Positions 24,299-34,554 of a stretch of 50,285 bases of DNA are shown piece after piece. Each line of letters opens with the position of its first letter. The first letter of the stretch is position 1. Source of the stretch: Lachnospiraceae bacterium (lineage in GTDB: Bacteria; Bacillota; Clostridia; Lachnospirales; Lachnospiraceae); the NCBI GenBank assembly GCA_017561085.1, contig JAFZDQ010000101.1, forward strand, positions 1 to 50,285, given 5' to 3'. A program made the position numbers and the translations under genes. The notes under the pieces are model-generated. The model searched no databases. It saw nothing but the letters and a program-made list of their open reading frames with translations, and was not told where the DNA came from.

Positions 24299-25915
24299 AT
24301 GCAAAATGAACGATTCTATAATTTGGTATTAATAATTTTCAACCAAACATTCGGTATCCAAAAAAACAAAAACGCTGAGCGATATGGTGCTTTTCCAACG
24401 CTCTTTCCCACTTATCAATTAAGCCGAGATTTAAAAGATATATCTCTAGGAAAACCACTCCGAGATCCAAGTATATATATTAGTGCTATAAATGAATTTT
24501 TCTCCCCTAAAAACCCTGAATGTATCGAAAAAACTATAGTGCTTATTGAGCGATTAGAAGCAGAAGGTTACCTTACTGGTCTTGAGCAAACTGATATCTT
24601 TACTATGTGTGACACTAATACTGTTGATATCTATCACAAACTTTTATTAGATTTATGGAACTTCTATTATTCTCAGTATCCAACTAACAAAATAACAACT
24701 AAAGAAGTATACTCAATATCTCAAAATATGTTAGATGGCATAATCAAAAAATATACTGAATTCCAGTTAGGTGTTAGTTTAAAATATTATCGCCAGCGTA
24801 TACCTGAAATTATCGAATTGCTTAACACCAGAGGAACAGATTCTTTATACGACAACATCAAAACAGAATATGTTTACTTTTTTAAAAAGGTTCTTGAAGA
24901 CGGTTCTTTTTATATGTTATCCCGTGAAGAAAAAGTCATTTTTATCAATATCCTATATTCAATTTCTGACATATTAGATAAAATACATCACAAGGATTCC
25001 TACAAAATTAATCTGGAAATACTATCATTTTTGAACCTAATCTATGATGACAACTATAATAATATAGATATTGATGACATCCGTAGAATACAAGGTTGCG
25101 TTTATGCGATTTCCATAGATACCTCTGATGAATCTCTTCAGGGAAATATGAAACTAACCTCCGGTAAAAATATTATACGTATCGAATCCGGTTGTACCCC
25201 AATTACACAAAAAATTAAACTCAATATGTGTTCAACAGCCTTAAGAAACCTACTTCATCACAAAGTACTTCACAAGTTGAATGAATATTTTGATGAAGCA
25301 ACTGATATTCCCTTATACGAAAATCGGTTGCAAAAAAATCGTCCCATAACTGCAGATGAAATCAAAGAACTTTTTGTATTAAGCCTTGTATATTCAAATA
25401 TCGCAGCATGTACTCTTCAGTACATCAAATACAAAATTGATATTAATACGAATTACAATAATTATGTAGAAATCTGCGAAACCTATCACGAAAGGTCCGG
25501 ATACATAAGGAACCTTATTGTTCAAATTACCTGGAAACTTTATGGCGAAGAAACTTCTGAATATAATGAAGCATTACATTCCTTTGCCAATTACTATCAT
25601 TCAGTTGCAACACGGTACTACTACCAACAAAAATATGCTGAATCCATAGCCATACGAATTGTTCTTTATTCCTTTTACCTGTCTCTTGGACTAAAGGAAA
25701 AAGCAAATATGCAGCTTGACTTAGCACCGATTAACAAATTTGAACAAACCGGAGGAAACCGTCAGCTTTTCAATATAACAACCAGAACATATTTTGAAAA
25801 ACGAAAGAAAGAGTTTTCCTACCTATCTTTCAAAGAACCGGCAAACTATGATACATTCCGTGAATTAGTAAATGAATATCACAAATATAAAAATCTTTTC
25901 CAGCACACTAAATAG
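24299..25915 (+). CDS. Unknown 538-aa protein divergent from the operon
   Basis: I do not recognise this protein. It is soluble, mostly helical and rich in Tyr, Asn and Ile, with TPR-like stretches in the last third (NEALHSFANYYHSVATRYYY). It has neither a P-loop nor a signal peptide. It is one of only two plus-strand genes in the window and has its own promoter and terminator. The AT-rich base use differs from the core genes to the right, a hint of transfer. Divergence from the ATPase operon suggests a regulator or linked function, but that is inference. Confidence 0.75.
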   Translation: MQNERFYNLVLIIFNQTFGIQKNKNAERYGAFPTLFPTYQLSRDLKDISLGKPLRDPSIYISAINEFFSPKNPECIEKTIVLIERLEAEGYLTGLEQTDIFTMCDTNTVDIYHKLLLDLWNFYYSQYPTNKITTKEVYSISQNMLDGIIKKYTEFQLGVSLKYYRQRIPEIIELLNTRGTDSLYDNIKTEYVYFFKKVLEDGSFYMLSREEKVIFINILYSISDILDKIHHKDSYKINLEILSFLNLIYDDNYNNIDIDDIRRIQGCVYAISIDTSDESLQGNMKLTSGKNIIRIESGCTPITQKIKLNMCSTALRNLLHHKVLHKLNEYFDEATDIPLYENRLQKNRPITADEIKELFVLSLVYSNIAACTLQYIKYKIDINTNYNNYVEICETYHERSGYIRNLIVQITWKLYGEETSEYNEALHSFANYYHSVATRYYYQQKYAESIAIRIVLYSFYLSLGLKEKANMQLDLAPINKFEQTGGNRQLFNITTRTYFEKRKKEFSYLSFKEPANYDTFRELVNEYHKYKNLFQHTK

Positions 25916-25924
25916 TTTTTCTTT

Positions 25925-25962
25925 AAAACAACGGATATTCGAAATGAGGATTCCGTTGTTTT
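25925..25962 (+). terminator. Terminator of the 538-aa gene
   Basis: The stem AAAACAACGGA / TCCGTTGTTTT, with a 16-base loop, ends in a T-run 47 bases past the stop codon. Confidence 0.75.
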
Positions 25963-26023
25963 TACTTTCTAATTATTTTATACACCATTAATCCATATAA
26001 ATTTCCTCGCAGGAAATAAACCG

Positions 26024-26057
26024 CAAAAAAACCACTTCAAAATTCATTGAAGTGGTT
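26024..26057 (-). terminator. Terminator of the 324-aa gene
   Basis: The perfect 11-bp stem AACCACTTCAA / TTGAAGTGGTT with a 6-base loop is followed on the minus strand by seven T residues. Confidence 0.8.
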
Positions 26058-26101
26058 AAATAAACTCAATTATGTAATGTCATATTTTCATTTTTCCTAT
26101 A

Positions 26102-27076
26102 CTACACTTTCTTCTCTACAAGTGGTAGCATACTTCGCAATATTTCGATTTCTTCCAAAGCAGGAATATCCATATATTTGTCTGCATCTATCTTTCCTTG
26201 GCAATAAATGCATCTATGTACAAAATGATATAAGTTATTATATCTATCTGACATCATTTTTATAGAAAGCCAAGTATCACTAAATGATTTCTCAACCGTA
26301 ACATTGTCCTTCTGCTGCTCTATCCGAGTCTCACTATCCATATGCTTTGTTTCTTTATGATATGGAGAATTATAACTGCTATGTTTATGAGTTATCTCTG
26401 TTGGACCATGCCAATAATAACAATATTCATTTTGATTACTCCCATATGAATCTATAAATATATCACCCTGCAAATACTCTGTACTTAAATATTCCGCATA
26501 ACAATCAGGTCTGCAATAATATGCCTTGCCTTTTGTAGGTTCGTTTCTTTCAATATCAATTATCTGTTCTATCTTATCCACATTATATGAAATCAACTTT
26601 TCCAATTCGTGTAATAGTGCAATTCCTTCACTATAGTTTCTGTTCGAAGCACTTTCACAATAATGAATAAATACTTTCATTATTTCATGAATTGATTCCC
26701 CGCCTACTCCATCCAATTCCTCAAGTTTACACATAAACTCTATTTCTTCTTTTATAAATAATAAAGATTCCTTCAGGTCACAAGATATTTCATAATCACT
26801 TCTGGAAGCACTTGTTCCTACGTATATCTCTTCAATACCCGCAAGTTCCTTCATATTAACATAGACGTCGATAGGAATCTCATTTGTTCCATTTAAGTAC
26901 TTAGAAAGACTTACCTCTTTTAATGATGCTTTATACTTCCTATTGTACCACTCTACAATTGACTTATTAGTAGCTTTTTTACAATCATTTAATACTAAGT
27001 AATTCTGTTTTGCTCTCTCGAAATAAATAATAAATCTCTCTGCCGGCGAGAGATGTTTGTCAAGTTCGAAATTCAT
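26102..27076 (-). CDS. Possible HTH regulator, 324 aa
   Basis: Residues about 40-85 (IVEWYNRKYKASLKEVSLSK, then YLNGTNEIPIDVYVNMKELA) look like the recognition part of a Cro/C1-type helix-turn-helix, though degenerate. The middle is helical and acidic. The C-terminal part contains cysteines (YYCRPDC, HRCIYCQGK) that could bind metal. No known family is recognised. GAGAGG precedes the ATG. It stands alone with its own terminator between the unknown island and lysS. DNA binding is plausible but not certain. Confidence 0.55.
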   Translation of the reverse strand: MNFELDKHLSPAERFIIYFERAKQNYLVLNDCKKATNKSIVEWYNRKYKASLKEVSLSKYLNGTNEIPIDVYVNMKELAGIEEIYVGTSASRSDYEISCDLKESLLFIKEEIEFMCKLEELDGVGGESIHEIMKVFIHYCESASNRNYSEGIALLHELEKLISYNVDKIEQIIDIERNEPTKGKAYYCRPDCYAEYLSTEYLQGDIFIDSYGSNQNEYCYYWHGPTEITHKHSSYNSPYHKETKHMDSETRIEQQKDNVTVEKSFSDTWLSIKMMSDRYNNLYHFVHRCIYCQGKIDADKYMDIPALEEIEILRSMLPLVEKKV

Positions 27077-27390
27077 ATATTACCTCTCATTATATTTTCC
27101 TACATATGTTTTCAATATTTAATTTTATGAATTTATTATATATTTAAAATGAAAGCTATTCAACAAGTAATCTAACCCACCATCAGACTTACCATCTATC
27201 ATAAATATATAAATTCTCCAATATATATTAATTCAACTATTTTTAGACATGCATACGCATTAACCCCAATGCTTATACCTAAATAATATCATACTATTAA
27301 TAATATAGTATATAATACTCAATAACTAACCTACAGAATACTCTATCCACTTTTTCTTCAGTTCTTGAACAAACATCCTCTTAGCACACA
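27077..27390. other. AT-rich gap between island and core genome
   Basis: About 310 bases of very AT-rich sequence with no gene. On the minus strand near 27335-27390 an open segment ending MFVQELKKKWIEYSVG and a stop looks like the tail of a lost gene. I see no attachment repeat or integrase. Confidence 0.35.
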
Positions 27391-27438
27391 AAAAAGGGGC
27401 ACTCTCCTGAAATTATCTTTCAAGAAAGTGACCCTTTT
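27391..27438 (-). terminator. Terminator of greA-lysS
   Basis: A long imperfect stem (AAAAGGGTCACTTTCTTG paired with the TGCCCCTTTT side) is followed on the minus strand by a run of T. It lies about 130 bases past the lysS stop. Confidence 0.75.
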
Positions 27439-27564
27439 AGGTCTCATTTACATTGCCGGATTTTTTCCGAACAACTTATCATCAGTTATTATTCTTCGTG
27501 ATTGAAGAAGTAATTGTTGTCAAATCAGTTTTATCAAGTCCGCAAACCCTTGAAAACACTGGCT

Positions 27565-29187
27565 TTATTTATCCAAACTCTTCATCGTCGGGAACAACAG
27601 CACATCCCTGATCGCCGGTGAATTGGTCAGCAGCATTGACAATCTGTCAATACCGTAGCCGATGCCGCCTGTAGGGGGCATACCGATTTCCAGCGCGTTC
27701 ATGAAGTCTTCGTCTGTGGTGTTAGCTTCTTCATCGCCTGCTGCCAGCGCTGCTTCCTGGGCTTTGAAACGTTCTCTCTGGTCGATGGGATCATTCAGCT
27801 CGGAGTAAGCGTTACACATTTCCCAACCGTTGATGAAGAGCTCGAAACGCTCAACATAGTCCGGCTTGTCGGGTTTACGCTTGGTGAGGGGTGAAATTTC
27901 CACAGGGTGATCCATTACGAAGGTAGGCTGAATCAGATGGTCTTCTACGAATTCTTCGAAGAAGAGGTTTAAGATATCGCCCTTGGTGTGTCTGTCTTCA
28001 TAATGAACTTCTTTTTCATCGGCAAGCTTCTTTGCCTCAGCGGTATCAGCCACCTGGTCAAAGTCGATGCCAGTATATTTCTTCACTGCTTCAATCATGG
28101 TAAGACGCTCGAAAGGCTTACCTAAATCAATCATATGCTCGCCGTAAGGAACTAAAGTGGTACCGCAAACTTCCTGTGCAACGTGACGGAACATGTTCTC
28201 TGTTAAGTCCATCATGCCATAGTAGTCTGTGTATGCCTGATAAAGCTCCATCAGGGTAAATTCGGGATTGTGTCTGGTATCGAGACCTTCGTTACGGAAT
28301 ACACGGCCGATTTCATACACTCTCTCAAGACCGCCTACGATTAATCTCTTTAAGTATAATTCCAGGGAAATACGAAGCTTAAAGTCTTCATCAAGTGCAT
28401 TGAAATGGGTTTCGAAAGGTCTTGCTGCCGCACCGCCGGCATTTGCTACCAGCATGGGAGTTTCCACTTCCATAAAGCCCTGTCCGTCCAAAAATCTTCT
28501 GATAGTAGAGATGATTTTGGAACGCTTGATAAAGGTATCCTTTACTTCTTCGTTCATAATAAGGTCGGTATATCTCTGACGATAACGGGTATCGGTATCG
28601 GTCAGTCCGTGGAACTTCTCGGGAAGAATCTGTAAACTCTTGCTGAGCATGGTCATTTCTACAGCATGTACGGAGATTTCTCCGGTTTTGGTTCTGAATA
28701 CATAACCCTTCACACCGTAAATATCACCGATATCAGATTTCTTAAAGTCCGCATAAGCATCCTCGCCAAGAGCATCCTTTGCTACATAAACCTGGATTCT
28801 GCCTTTCAAATCCTGGATATTACAGAAAGAAGCCTTACCCATAACACGTTTAAACATCATACGGCCTGCAATTACCACTTCAATGGGGCTTGCATCCATG
28901 ATGGCTCTTCTTTCATTGTAATCATTATTAAGGACTTCTCTTGCCTGTGCTTCATCAAGGCCTTCTACATTAGGAGCCACTCTGTCTTTTAAAAGCTCTG
29001 CTTCATGTACTTCATAAAGAGACTTCGCATCTGCAGTATGATGGGTTACATCAAACTTAGTGATGACAAAAGGATCCTTGCCTGCTGCCTGAAGGTTCGC
29101 AAGCTTCTCTCTTCTGACCTTTAAAAGCTGGTTAATGTCCTGTTCCTGTCCTTTGTTCTGTGCTTGGTTGTTCTGCTGTTCTGCCAC
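27565..29187 (-). CDS. lysS: Lysyl-tRNA synthetase, class II
   Basis: The 540-aa enzyme charges tRNA-Lys with lysine using ATP. An N-terminal OB-fold anticodon-binding domain ([20 protein letters not shown]) is followed by the class II core. Motif 2 is visible around [20 protein letters not shown], and motif 3 at [14 protein letters not shown]. The length is slightly above the usual 490-510 because of a Gln-rich N-terminal extension. It starts with GTG at 29187, 8 bases after AAGGAG. It follows greA by 51 bases, a common clostridial pair. Confidence 0.97.
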   Translation of the reverse strand: MAEQQNNQAQNKGQEQDINQLLKVRREKLANLQAAGKDPFVITKFDVTHHTADAKSLYEVHEAELLKDRVAPNVEGLDEAQAREVLNNDYNERRAIMDASPIEVVIAGRMMFKRVMGKASFCNIQDLKGRIQVYVAKDALGEDAYADFKKSDIGDIYGVKGYVFRTKTGEISVHAVEMTMLSKSLQILPEKFHGLTDTDTRYRQRYTDLIMNEEVKDTFIKRSKIISTIRRFLDGQGFMEVETPMLVANAGGAAARPFETHFNALDEDFKLRISLELYLKRLIVGGLERVYEIGRVFRNEGLDTRHNPEFTLMELYQAYTDYYGMMDLTENMFRHVAQEVCGTTLVPYGEHMIDLGKPFERLTMIEAVKKYTGIDFDQVADTAEAKKLADEKEVHYEDRHTKGDILNLFFEEFVEDHLIQPTFVMDHPVEISPLTKRKPDKPDYVERFELFINGWEMCNAYSELNDPIDQRERFKAQEAALAAGDEEANTTDEDFMNALEIGMPPTGGIGYGIDRLSMLLTNSPAIRDVLLFPTMKSLDK

Positions 29188-29238
29188 GGTTAACACTCCT
29201 TATCGGGCCGCTTGCCCTTTGTATACGAATTTTTAGGT

Positions 29239-29721
29239 TTAGTTGGAACGCTGGATTTCAAGTACCTTGTACTTTAAGGTTCCTACCTGGGTTTCTACTT
29301 CAGCGATGTCGCCTGTTTTCTTGCCGATTAAAGCTTTACCTACAGGTGATTCGTTGGAAATCTTTCCTTTTAAGCTGTTTGCTTCTGTAGAACCTACAAT
29401 CTTGTATTCCAGTTCTTCATTATATTCCATGTCCAAAATCTTCACACGGCAACCGATGCTGATTTTTTCAAGATCCACTTCATCTTCATCGATTACTTCT
29501 GCGTTCTTTAAGATCTTTTCCAGTTCTTCGATTCTGGCTTCGATGTCTCTCTGTTCATCCTTCGCTGCATCGTATTCAGCGTTTTCGGATAAGTCGCCCT
29601 GTTCTCTGGCTTCTTTGATTTTCTGTGCTACTTCCTGTCTTCTAACTACCTTCAGCTCCTGTAATTCATCTTCATATTTACGGAGACCTTCATAGGTAAG
29701 TATGTTTTTCTTTTCTACCAT
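29239..29721 (-). CDS. greA: Transcription elongation factor GreA
   Basis: The 160-aa protein has the N-terminal coiled coil ([20 protein letters not shown], then [18 protein letters not shown]) with the acidic tip residues that reach the RNA polymerase active site. The C-terminal FKBP-like domain includes [18 protein letters not shown]. It stimulates cleavage of backtracked RNA. I place the start at 29721 (MVEKKN), with GAAGGG 9 bases upstream; an upstream ATG at 29739 is also open. A strong promoter lies at 29799-29827. Confidence 0.95.
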   Translation of the reverse strand: MVEKKNILTYEGLRKYEDELQELKVVRRQEVAQKIKEAREQGDLSENAEYDAAKDEQRDIEARIEELEKILKNAEVIDEDEVDLEKISIGCRVKILDMEYNEELEYKIVGSTEANSLKGKISNESPVGKALIGKKTGDIAEVETQVGTLKYKVLEIQRSN

Positions 29722-29783
29722 TGCTAATCGCCCTTCCATCCTTTTATAACTTCTCTTTCGTTCAAACTTCGCCTTGCAAAGTC

Positions 29784-30605
29784 TTAATTAACTTCCGTAT
29801 TATACCCATTTTTCGTGATAGTGTCAAGGAATTTTAGCACTTCCGCCTCGTTTAAGTGATAAATCCCGTTTTCTGATGCATATCTTTTATGCGCTGTGGC
29901 CCGTTCTTTTTCAAAATCCAGCCACAAACTGTTTTTCGCAGGTTTCTTTTCGAAAGAAGATAATATACCGTACTCTTCATAAAAGTACCGCTCTGCCCAC
30001 AAGGCCGCTTTCGTCCGCTCACCTGTAAAAACCACGTAATTCACTTTGGAAAGATACGGACGCAGCATCCTGCAGATACTCTCTCCTAAGAGAGACGGGG
30101 TATCCTCCGGTATGGTGATACTGACGGTCCGGGGAATATCCGCTTTCCTTTGCTTTTCATGATAACGGGCAAAAAGACAGGCTCTGTAACAAGCCTCCGG
30201 TACCCGGTTTGGTGTTCCCGTAAGGTACGATAACTCCGGGGAAAAAAGAATCGCATCCCGGTCCTTTAAGGAAAGCATCTCTTCTGCCCGGCTCAGCAGT
30301 TCCGGGAGCAGTTGCTTCCGGTTAGATTTCACTCTCCGGCGAAAAAGCCTCTTCCAAAAAACGGCATTCTGCGAGGGGCCTTTCTCCTGCAGTGCCTCTC
30401 TTGGCAATTTCTCTTGCAGCGCTTCCCTTGGCATTCCCGCCTGCACCACTTCCCGCGGTACATGCCCGCAGTAAATCTGCAAGCCCCCCTCTTCATAAGG
30501 AATCTGCCTTGCCACCCGGTAAATCGGCAGTTTGCTTGCAAATGCCGCCGGCAGCGCCTCTTCCGTTATCTCCACATAAAAAATTGTATGCACCTGTTTT
30601 TCCAT
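29784..30605 (-). CDS. Unknown 273-aa protein with PREALQEK repeats
   Basis: I do not recognise this protein. Residues 49-75 hold three tandem nine-residue units ([27 protein letters not shown]). The C-terminal half looks like an alpha/beta domain ([39 protein letters not shown]). There is no signal peptide. No good ribosome binding site precedes the ATG at 30605, so it may depend on coupling with dusB, which ends 28 bases upstream. The 3' end contains the greA promoter. Confidence 0.65.
   Translation of the reverse strand: MEKQVHTIFYVEITEEALPAAFASKLPIYRVARQIPYEEGGLQIYCGHVPREVVQAGMPREALQEKLPREALQEKGPSQNAVFWKRLFRRRVKSNRKQLLPELLSRAEEMLSLKDRDAILFSPELSYLTGTPNRVPEACYRACLFARYHEKQRKADIPRTVSITIPEDTPSLLGESICRMLRPYLSKVNYVVFTGERTKAALWAERYFYEEYGILSSFEKKPAKNSLWLDFEKERATAHKRYASENGIYHLNEAEVLKFLDTITKNGYNTEVN
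29799..29827 (-). promoter_or_regulatory. Sigma-A promoter of greA-lysS
   Basis: Exact consensus on the minus strand: TTGACA (29822-29827), 17-base spacer, TATAAT (29799-29804). It lies inside the last codons of the upstream gene. Confidence 0.8.
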
Positions 30606-30633
30606 AGGAAAGGATATGCAACCTATCCTAAAA

Positions 30634-31605
30634 CTATTCCCGGAAAATATTGTTTACCGCATTTTCCAAATCCTCATAGGTTTCCATCTCGTTGACGCTT
30701 CTGCGGAGTGCCGCAGAGTTGGGATAACCCGTGGTATACCAGCCGATGTGCTTACGCATCTCCCGGATGGCGGTGTATTCACCTTTGTACTTAAGTTCCA
30801 TTCTTCCGTGACGCAGGATAATGTCCCTGATTTCTTCGCCGGTAGGTCTTGGCAGCACCTCTCCGGTGCTCAGGTAATGCTCCACATCCCTGAAAATCCA
30901 GGGATTGCCTCTTACCGCACGGCCAATCATAATTCCGTCACATCCGGTCTCATCCACCAGCTTTTTCGCAGAAATGCCGTCCGTCACATCACCGTTTCCG
31001 ATGACAGGTACGGAGACGGCTTCCTTCACCTGTCTGATGATGTCCCAGTCCGCCTTGCCGGCATAAAACTGTTCCCTGGTTCTTCCATGCACTGCAATGG
31101 CCGCTACACCGCAGCTTTCTGCGATTTTGGCCATTTCTACCGCATTCACGTGGGCGTCGTCAAAGCCCTTGCGGATTTTCACGGTAACGGGCTTTTTCAC
31201 TGCCTTTACCAGCTTTTTCAAAATTTCCTCTGCCAGCGCCGGATTTTTCATCAGGGCAGAGCCTTCCCCGTTGTTTACCACCTTGGGTACCGGACAGCCC
31301 ATATTAAAGTCCAGAATGGCAAAGGGCTTTTCCTCGATCCGCTTCGCCATCTCGCTGATGATATCCGCATCGGAACCAAACAGTTGCAAAGAAGCAGGCA
31401 TTTCAGCGGGATGGATTTCCATCAGTTCTTCTGTATTTTTGTTGTTGTAATAAATGGCTTTGGCACTGACCATTTCCATGCAGACAAGTCCTGCCCCCTT
31501 TTCCCTGCAAAGCAAACGAAATGGCAGGTCGGTAACGCCTGCCATAGGTGCCAGCATCAGGTTGTTGTCCAGTGTCACATTGCCGATTGTAAGTTTTTGC
31601 ACCAT
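30634..31605 (-). CDS. dusB: tRNA-dihydrouridine synthase
   Basis: The 323-aa flavoenzyme reduces uridine to dihydrouridine in the tRNA D-loop. It has the N-terminal MLAPMAGVTDLPFRLLCRE, the active-site NMGCPVPKVVNNGEGSALM with the catalytic Cys, the FMN-phosphate region IGNGDV and GIMIGRAVRGNPW, and a C-terminal helical RNA-binding domain. The length is typical of DusB. TAGGAAAG supports the start at 31605. It follows coaX closely in the same direction. Confidence 0.93.
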   Translation of the reverse strand: MVQKLTIGNVTLDNNLMLAPMAGVTDLPFRLLCREKGAGLVCMEMVSAKAIYYNNKNTEELMEIHPAEMPASLQLFGSDADIISEMAKRIEEKPFAILDFNMGCPVPKVVNNGEGSALMKNPALAEEILKKLVKAVKKPVTVKIRKGFDDAHVNAVEMAKIAESCGVAAIAVHGRTREQFYAGKADWDIIRQVKEAVSVPVIGNGDVTDGISAKKLVDETGCDGIMIGRAVRGNPWIFRDVEHYLSTGEVLPRPTGEEIRDIILRHGRMELKYKGEYTAIREMRKHIGWYTTGYPNSAALRRSVNEMETYEDLENAVNNIFRE

Positions 31606-31615
31606 AATTTCTTTC

Positions 31616-32389
31616 CTATTTTTTTGCATTCTTTTCGTAAATAATCCGAAGACCCTCAAGGGTCAGGTGATCGTGATAAACCTCAATGGCATCGGTTTCA
31701 TCCGCGATAATCCTGCCAAGGCCGCCGGTGGCAACCACCTTCAGGTTCTCAAGTCCTGTTTCCTTTTTAACCTGGTTCACAATATATTCCGTCTGGCCGA
31801 TTTGTCCGTACACAAGCCCCGCCTGCATACTGGTGATGGTTTCCTTCGCCAAAATGGAGGCCGGTTTTTTAATTTCAATCTCAGGCAGCTTCGCGGTATC
31901 CTCCCACAAAGCCTTCGCCGAAATGCGGATGCCGGGCGCCGTAATTCCCACACCAAAGCAGCCGTCTTCGGTTACCAAATCATAGGTAGTAGCCGTACCG
32001 AAATCAAGCACCAGTACGGGACCACCGTATATCTCATAAGCCGCTACCGCATCCACGATACGGTCCGGTCCGATTTCCCTGGGATTGTCAGAAGTAATCT
32101 TAATACCGGTCTTAATACCGGGACCTACAATCAGGGCCCTTCTTCCCAGATATTTCTGAATGCTTCCGGTTAAGGAATGCATCACGTTGGGCACCACGCT
32201 GGCGATAATAACGCCTTCGATATCATCTTTTTCTATTTTGTTCATCCGCAGCAAGTCCAAAATGTGCATGCCGTACTCATCCGATGTTCTGGGAAGCTTA
32301 CTGGTCATGCGGAAGGTGGTCAGTAATTCCTCACCGCGATAAACGCCACAGGTAATATTGGTATTGCCTACGTCAATTACTAAAATCAT
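31616..32389 (-). CDS. coaX: Type III pantothenate kinase
   Basis: The 257-aa enzyme phosphorylates pantothenate in the first step of coenzyme A synthesis. Motifs of the ASKHA fold are in order: DVGNTN (6-11), the pantothenate-binding GPDR (107-110) and DFGTATT (129-135), then GLVYGQIG and VVATGGLG. Unlike CoaA it needs a monovalent cation and is not feedback-inhibited by CoA (family knowledge). Its start overlaps the stop of the DUF6145-like gene, indicating coupling. Confidence 0.95.
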   Translation of the reverse strand: MILVIDVGNTNITCGVYRGEELLTTFRMTSKLPRTSDEYGMHILDLLRMNKIEKDDIEGVIIASVVPNVMHSLTGSIQKYLGRRALIVGPGIKTGIKITSDNPREIGPDRIVDAVAAYEIYGGPVLVLDFGTATTYDLVTEDGCFGVGITAPGIRISAKALWEDTAKLPEIEIKKPASILAKETITSMQAGLVYGQIGQTEYIVNQVKKETGLENLKVVATGGLGRIIADETDAIEVYHDHLTLEGLRIIYEKNAKK

Positions 32390-32739
32390 TCTTCATCCTC
32401 CAAGAGTACAGAAGGGTCTTCTTTCAGGATAAAAACCCGGTAGTACAAACTCAAGGACTCAAAAAGGTCCTGACGCTTTCTGCGGATTTCTCCTACTAAG
32501 AGCCCACTGCTCACCTCATCATATAAAAAGTCATCGTCCGCATATTCCGTACGCATGGATACGCTTCCGTTTTTTTCAAATTCTATGGTAAAAATACCGC
32601 CCACCTCTTCCGTAAAAAGGACACAGATAATGTTCAGCTCCTTTTGGATGGACTCCGGTATTCCTTTAAACTGCTCATTAAAATAATATTTCTGGTCGTA
32701 GGCATTGGCCCCGCACAATACAATCTTTTCCTCACACAT
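32386..32739 (-). CDS. DUF6145-like protein
   Basis: The 117-aa acidic protein begins [20 protein letters not shown] and ends with a helical segment [14 protein letters not shown]. From memory this matches the short clostridial family DUF6145, which is found beside birA and coaX; I cannot confirm it here. The function is unknown. It overlaps both neighbours by a few bases and has no strong ribosome binding site, so it relies on translational coupling. Confidence 0.75.
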   Translation of the reverse strand: MCEEKIVLCGANAYDQKYYFNEQFKGIPESIQKELNIICVLFTEEVGGIFTIEFEKNGSVSMRTEYADDDFLYDEVSSGLLVGEIRRKRQDLFESLSLYYRVFILKEDPSVLLEDEE

Positions 32740-33538
32740 AACCGTATATTCCTCTCACGGATACTTCTCCCGCATAGACTGCCTCCACTTGGCCGTCCTC
32801 TTTTTCCACGAGAAGTTCTCCTTTCTCATTGATACCCTTGGCAATTCCCGTATATTCGCCCTTGGGGTCAAGGACACGCACCTGTCTGTCACGGTTTACC
32901 AAAAGGGCTTCGTATTCTTCCCGGATGCTGCTTAAATCTCCTCTTCCGGAAAAAGCACGGTAGTCTTCCCAAAAGGTTTTCATCACCGCCAAAATCAGCC
33001 CGGTTCTGTCAATCTGTTCCCCTTTCTCAAGACAAAGGGAGGTTGCCGTCTGCTTAAGTTCTTCCGGAAACTCTTTTTGATTTACATTGATACCGATACC
33101 GCAGACAAGACTTTCGATTCCGCCTTCTTTTAAAGTAAGCTCCGTCAAAATTCCCACTGCCTTCTTTCCGTCAATCACAATATCATTGGGCCACTTAATC
33201 ATAGCCGGTAATCCCGCTATCAACCGGATTGCCTTGGCCACGGAAAGGGCTGCCACCAGGGTCACCATAGATGCCTGCTCCGGCCCGAAAGAAGGTCTGA
33301 GAAGCACAGACATATAGATATTTTCTCCGCCGGGAGATTCCCAGCTGCGGCCTCTTCTGCCCCGGCCCTTTTCCTGGGTATCCGCCACAACGAAAAGCCC
33401 CTCCGGCGCATCTGTCATGCCTTGCCTTTTGGCTTCTTCGTTGGTTGAGTCAATTATATCAAAACACAGCAGGGACGTTTCTTTCCCTGCTGCATGCTTT
33501 TCCATCCGGCTCTGAAGTTCTTCCTTCCAAGATGCCAT
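32732..33538 (-). CDS. birA: Biotin--[acetyl-CoA-carboxylase] ligase
   Basis: The 268-aa enzyme activates biotin as biotinyl-AMP and attaches it to a lysine of carboxylase carriers. The catalytic loop GRGRRGR (58-64), KWPNDI (115-120) with Lys 126, and a C-terminal SH3-like domain (GIAKGINEKGELLVEKEDG) are present. The N-terminal DNA-binding winged helix of the E. coli type is absent, so it is a monofunctional ligase without repressor activity. AAGGAG precedes the ATG. Confidence 0.93.
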   Translation of the reverse strand: MASWKEELQSRMEKHAAGKETSLLCFDIIDSTNEEAKRQGMTDAPEGLFVVADTQEKGRGRRGRSWESPGGENIYMSVLLRPSFGPEQASMVTLVAALSVAKAIRLIAGLPAMIKWPNDIVIDGKKAVGILTELTLKEGGIESLVCGIGINVNQKEFPEELKQTATSLCLEKGEQIDRTGLILAVMKTFWEDYRAFSGRGDLSSIREEYEALLVNRDRQVRVLDPKGEYTGIAKGINEKGELLVEKEDGQVEAVYAGEVSVRGIYGYV

Positions 33539-33554
33539 AGAATAAACTCCTTCT

Positions 33555-34541
33555 TTAGAGCGTTGCCGCCATCACTGCTTTGATGGTGTGCATTCTGTTC
33601 TCTGCTTCTTCAAATACCACGGACTGTTCGGATTCAAATACCTCGTCGGTAACTTCCATTTCGGAAATACCGAACTTGGCACTGATTTCCCTGCCGATTA
33701 CAGTCTTTAAATCATGGAATGCGGGCAGACAATGCATAAAGATTGCCTGAGGTCCGGCATTATCCATTACCTTTTTATTTACCTGATAAGGAGAAAGTTC
33801 CTTGATTCTCTCTGTCCAAACACTGTCAGGCTCGCCCATGGATACCCATACGTCAGTATAAATAACGTCAGCGCCCTTGGTACCTGCTTCCACATCCTCG
33901 GTAAGGGTAATGGTAGCGCCTGTTTCTTTCGCAATTTCCTTACACTGCTCAACAAGGGCTGCTTCCGGGAAATACTTGGCACTGGTACAAGCGGTAAAAT
34001 GCATACCAAGCTTCGCACAAACTACCATCAGGGAGTTCGCCATATTATAACGGGCATCGCCCATATAAGTTAATTTCACGCCTTCGATTCTGCCAAGCTG
34101 TTCTTTGATGGTAAGTACATCAGCCAGCATCTGTGTGGGATGGAATTCATTGGTCAGACCGTTCCATACCGGCACTCCTGCGTACTTCGCAAGTTCCTCA
34201 ACGATTTCCTGTTCGAAACCACGGTATTCGATTCCTTCGTACATACTGCCTAACACTCTGGCGGTATCCGCGATGCTTTCCTTTTTACCGATCTGGGAAC
34301 AGGTGGGGTCTAAATAAGTACATCCCATACCCAAATCAAACGCTGCAATCTCAAAAGAGCAACGGGTTCTGGTACTGGTCTTTTCAAAAATCAGTGCCAC
34401 ATTTTTGCCTGCATGCATATCCCTTGTAAGGATACCTTTTTTCTTTTTGTCCTTCAGCTCTGCTGCCAGATCTACCAGATAAAGAATTTCTTCTGTGGTA
34501 AAATCAAGCAATTTCAAAAAACTTCTTCCTTTTAAGTTCAT
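33555..34541 (-). CDS. argF: Ornithine carbamoyltransferase
   Basis: The 328-aa enzyme joins carbamoyl phosphate and ornithine into citrulline. The carbamoyl-phosphate loop STRTR (56-60), the [12 protein letters not shown] segment, the ornithine loop with WVSMGE, and the HCLPAFHD motif are all present. It could act in arginine synthesis or in the deiminase pathway; no neighbouring arginine gene decides this. The start at 34541 is preceded by AGAGGACAG. It lies 13 bases after the band-7 gene. Confidence 0.93.
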   Translation of the reverse strand: MNLKGRSFLKLLDFTTEEILYLVDLAAELKDKKKKGILTRDMHAGKNVALIFEKTSTRTRCSFEIAAFDLGMGCTYLDPTCSQIGKKESIADTARVLGSMYEGIEYRGFEQEIVEELAKYAGVPVWNGLTNEFHPTQMLADVLTIKEQLGRIEGVKLTYMGDARYNMANSLMVVCAKLGMHFTACTSAKYFPEAALVEQCKEIAKETGATITLTEDVEAGTKGADVIYTDVWVSMGEPDSVWTERIKELSPYQVNKKVMDNAGPQAIFMHCLPAFHDLKTVIGREISAKFGISEMEVTDEVFESEQSVVFEEAENRMHTIKAVMAATL

Positions 34542-34554
34542 ACTGTCCTCTTTT

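Noticed and set aside
27089-27117. Promoter with TATAAT directly before the 324-aa gene
   Set aside because: The -10 would lie only 12 bases from the start codon, leaving almost no leader for the ribosome binding site, and the -35 spacing is poor.
30616-31644. Long plus-strand frame of 342 codons opposite dusB
   Set aside because: It is the mirror of a well supported minus-strand gene; composition is His/Phe-rich as in antisense frames.
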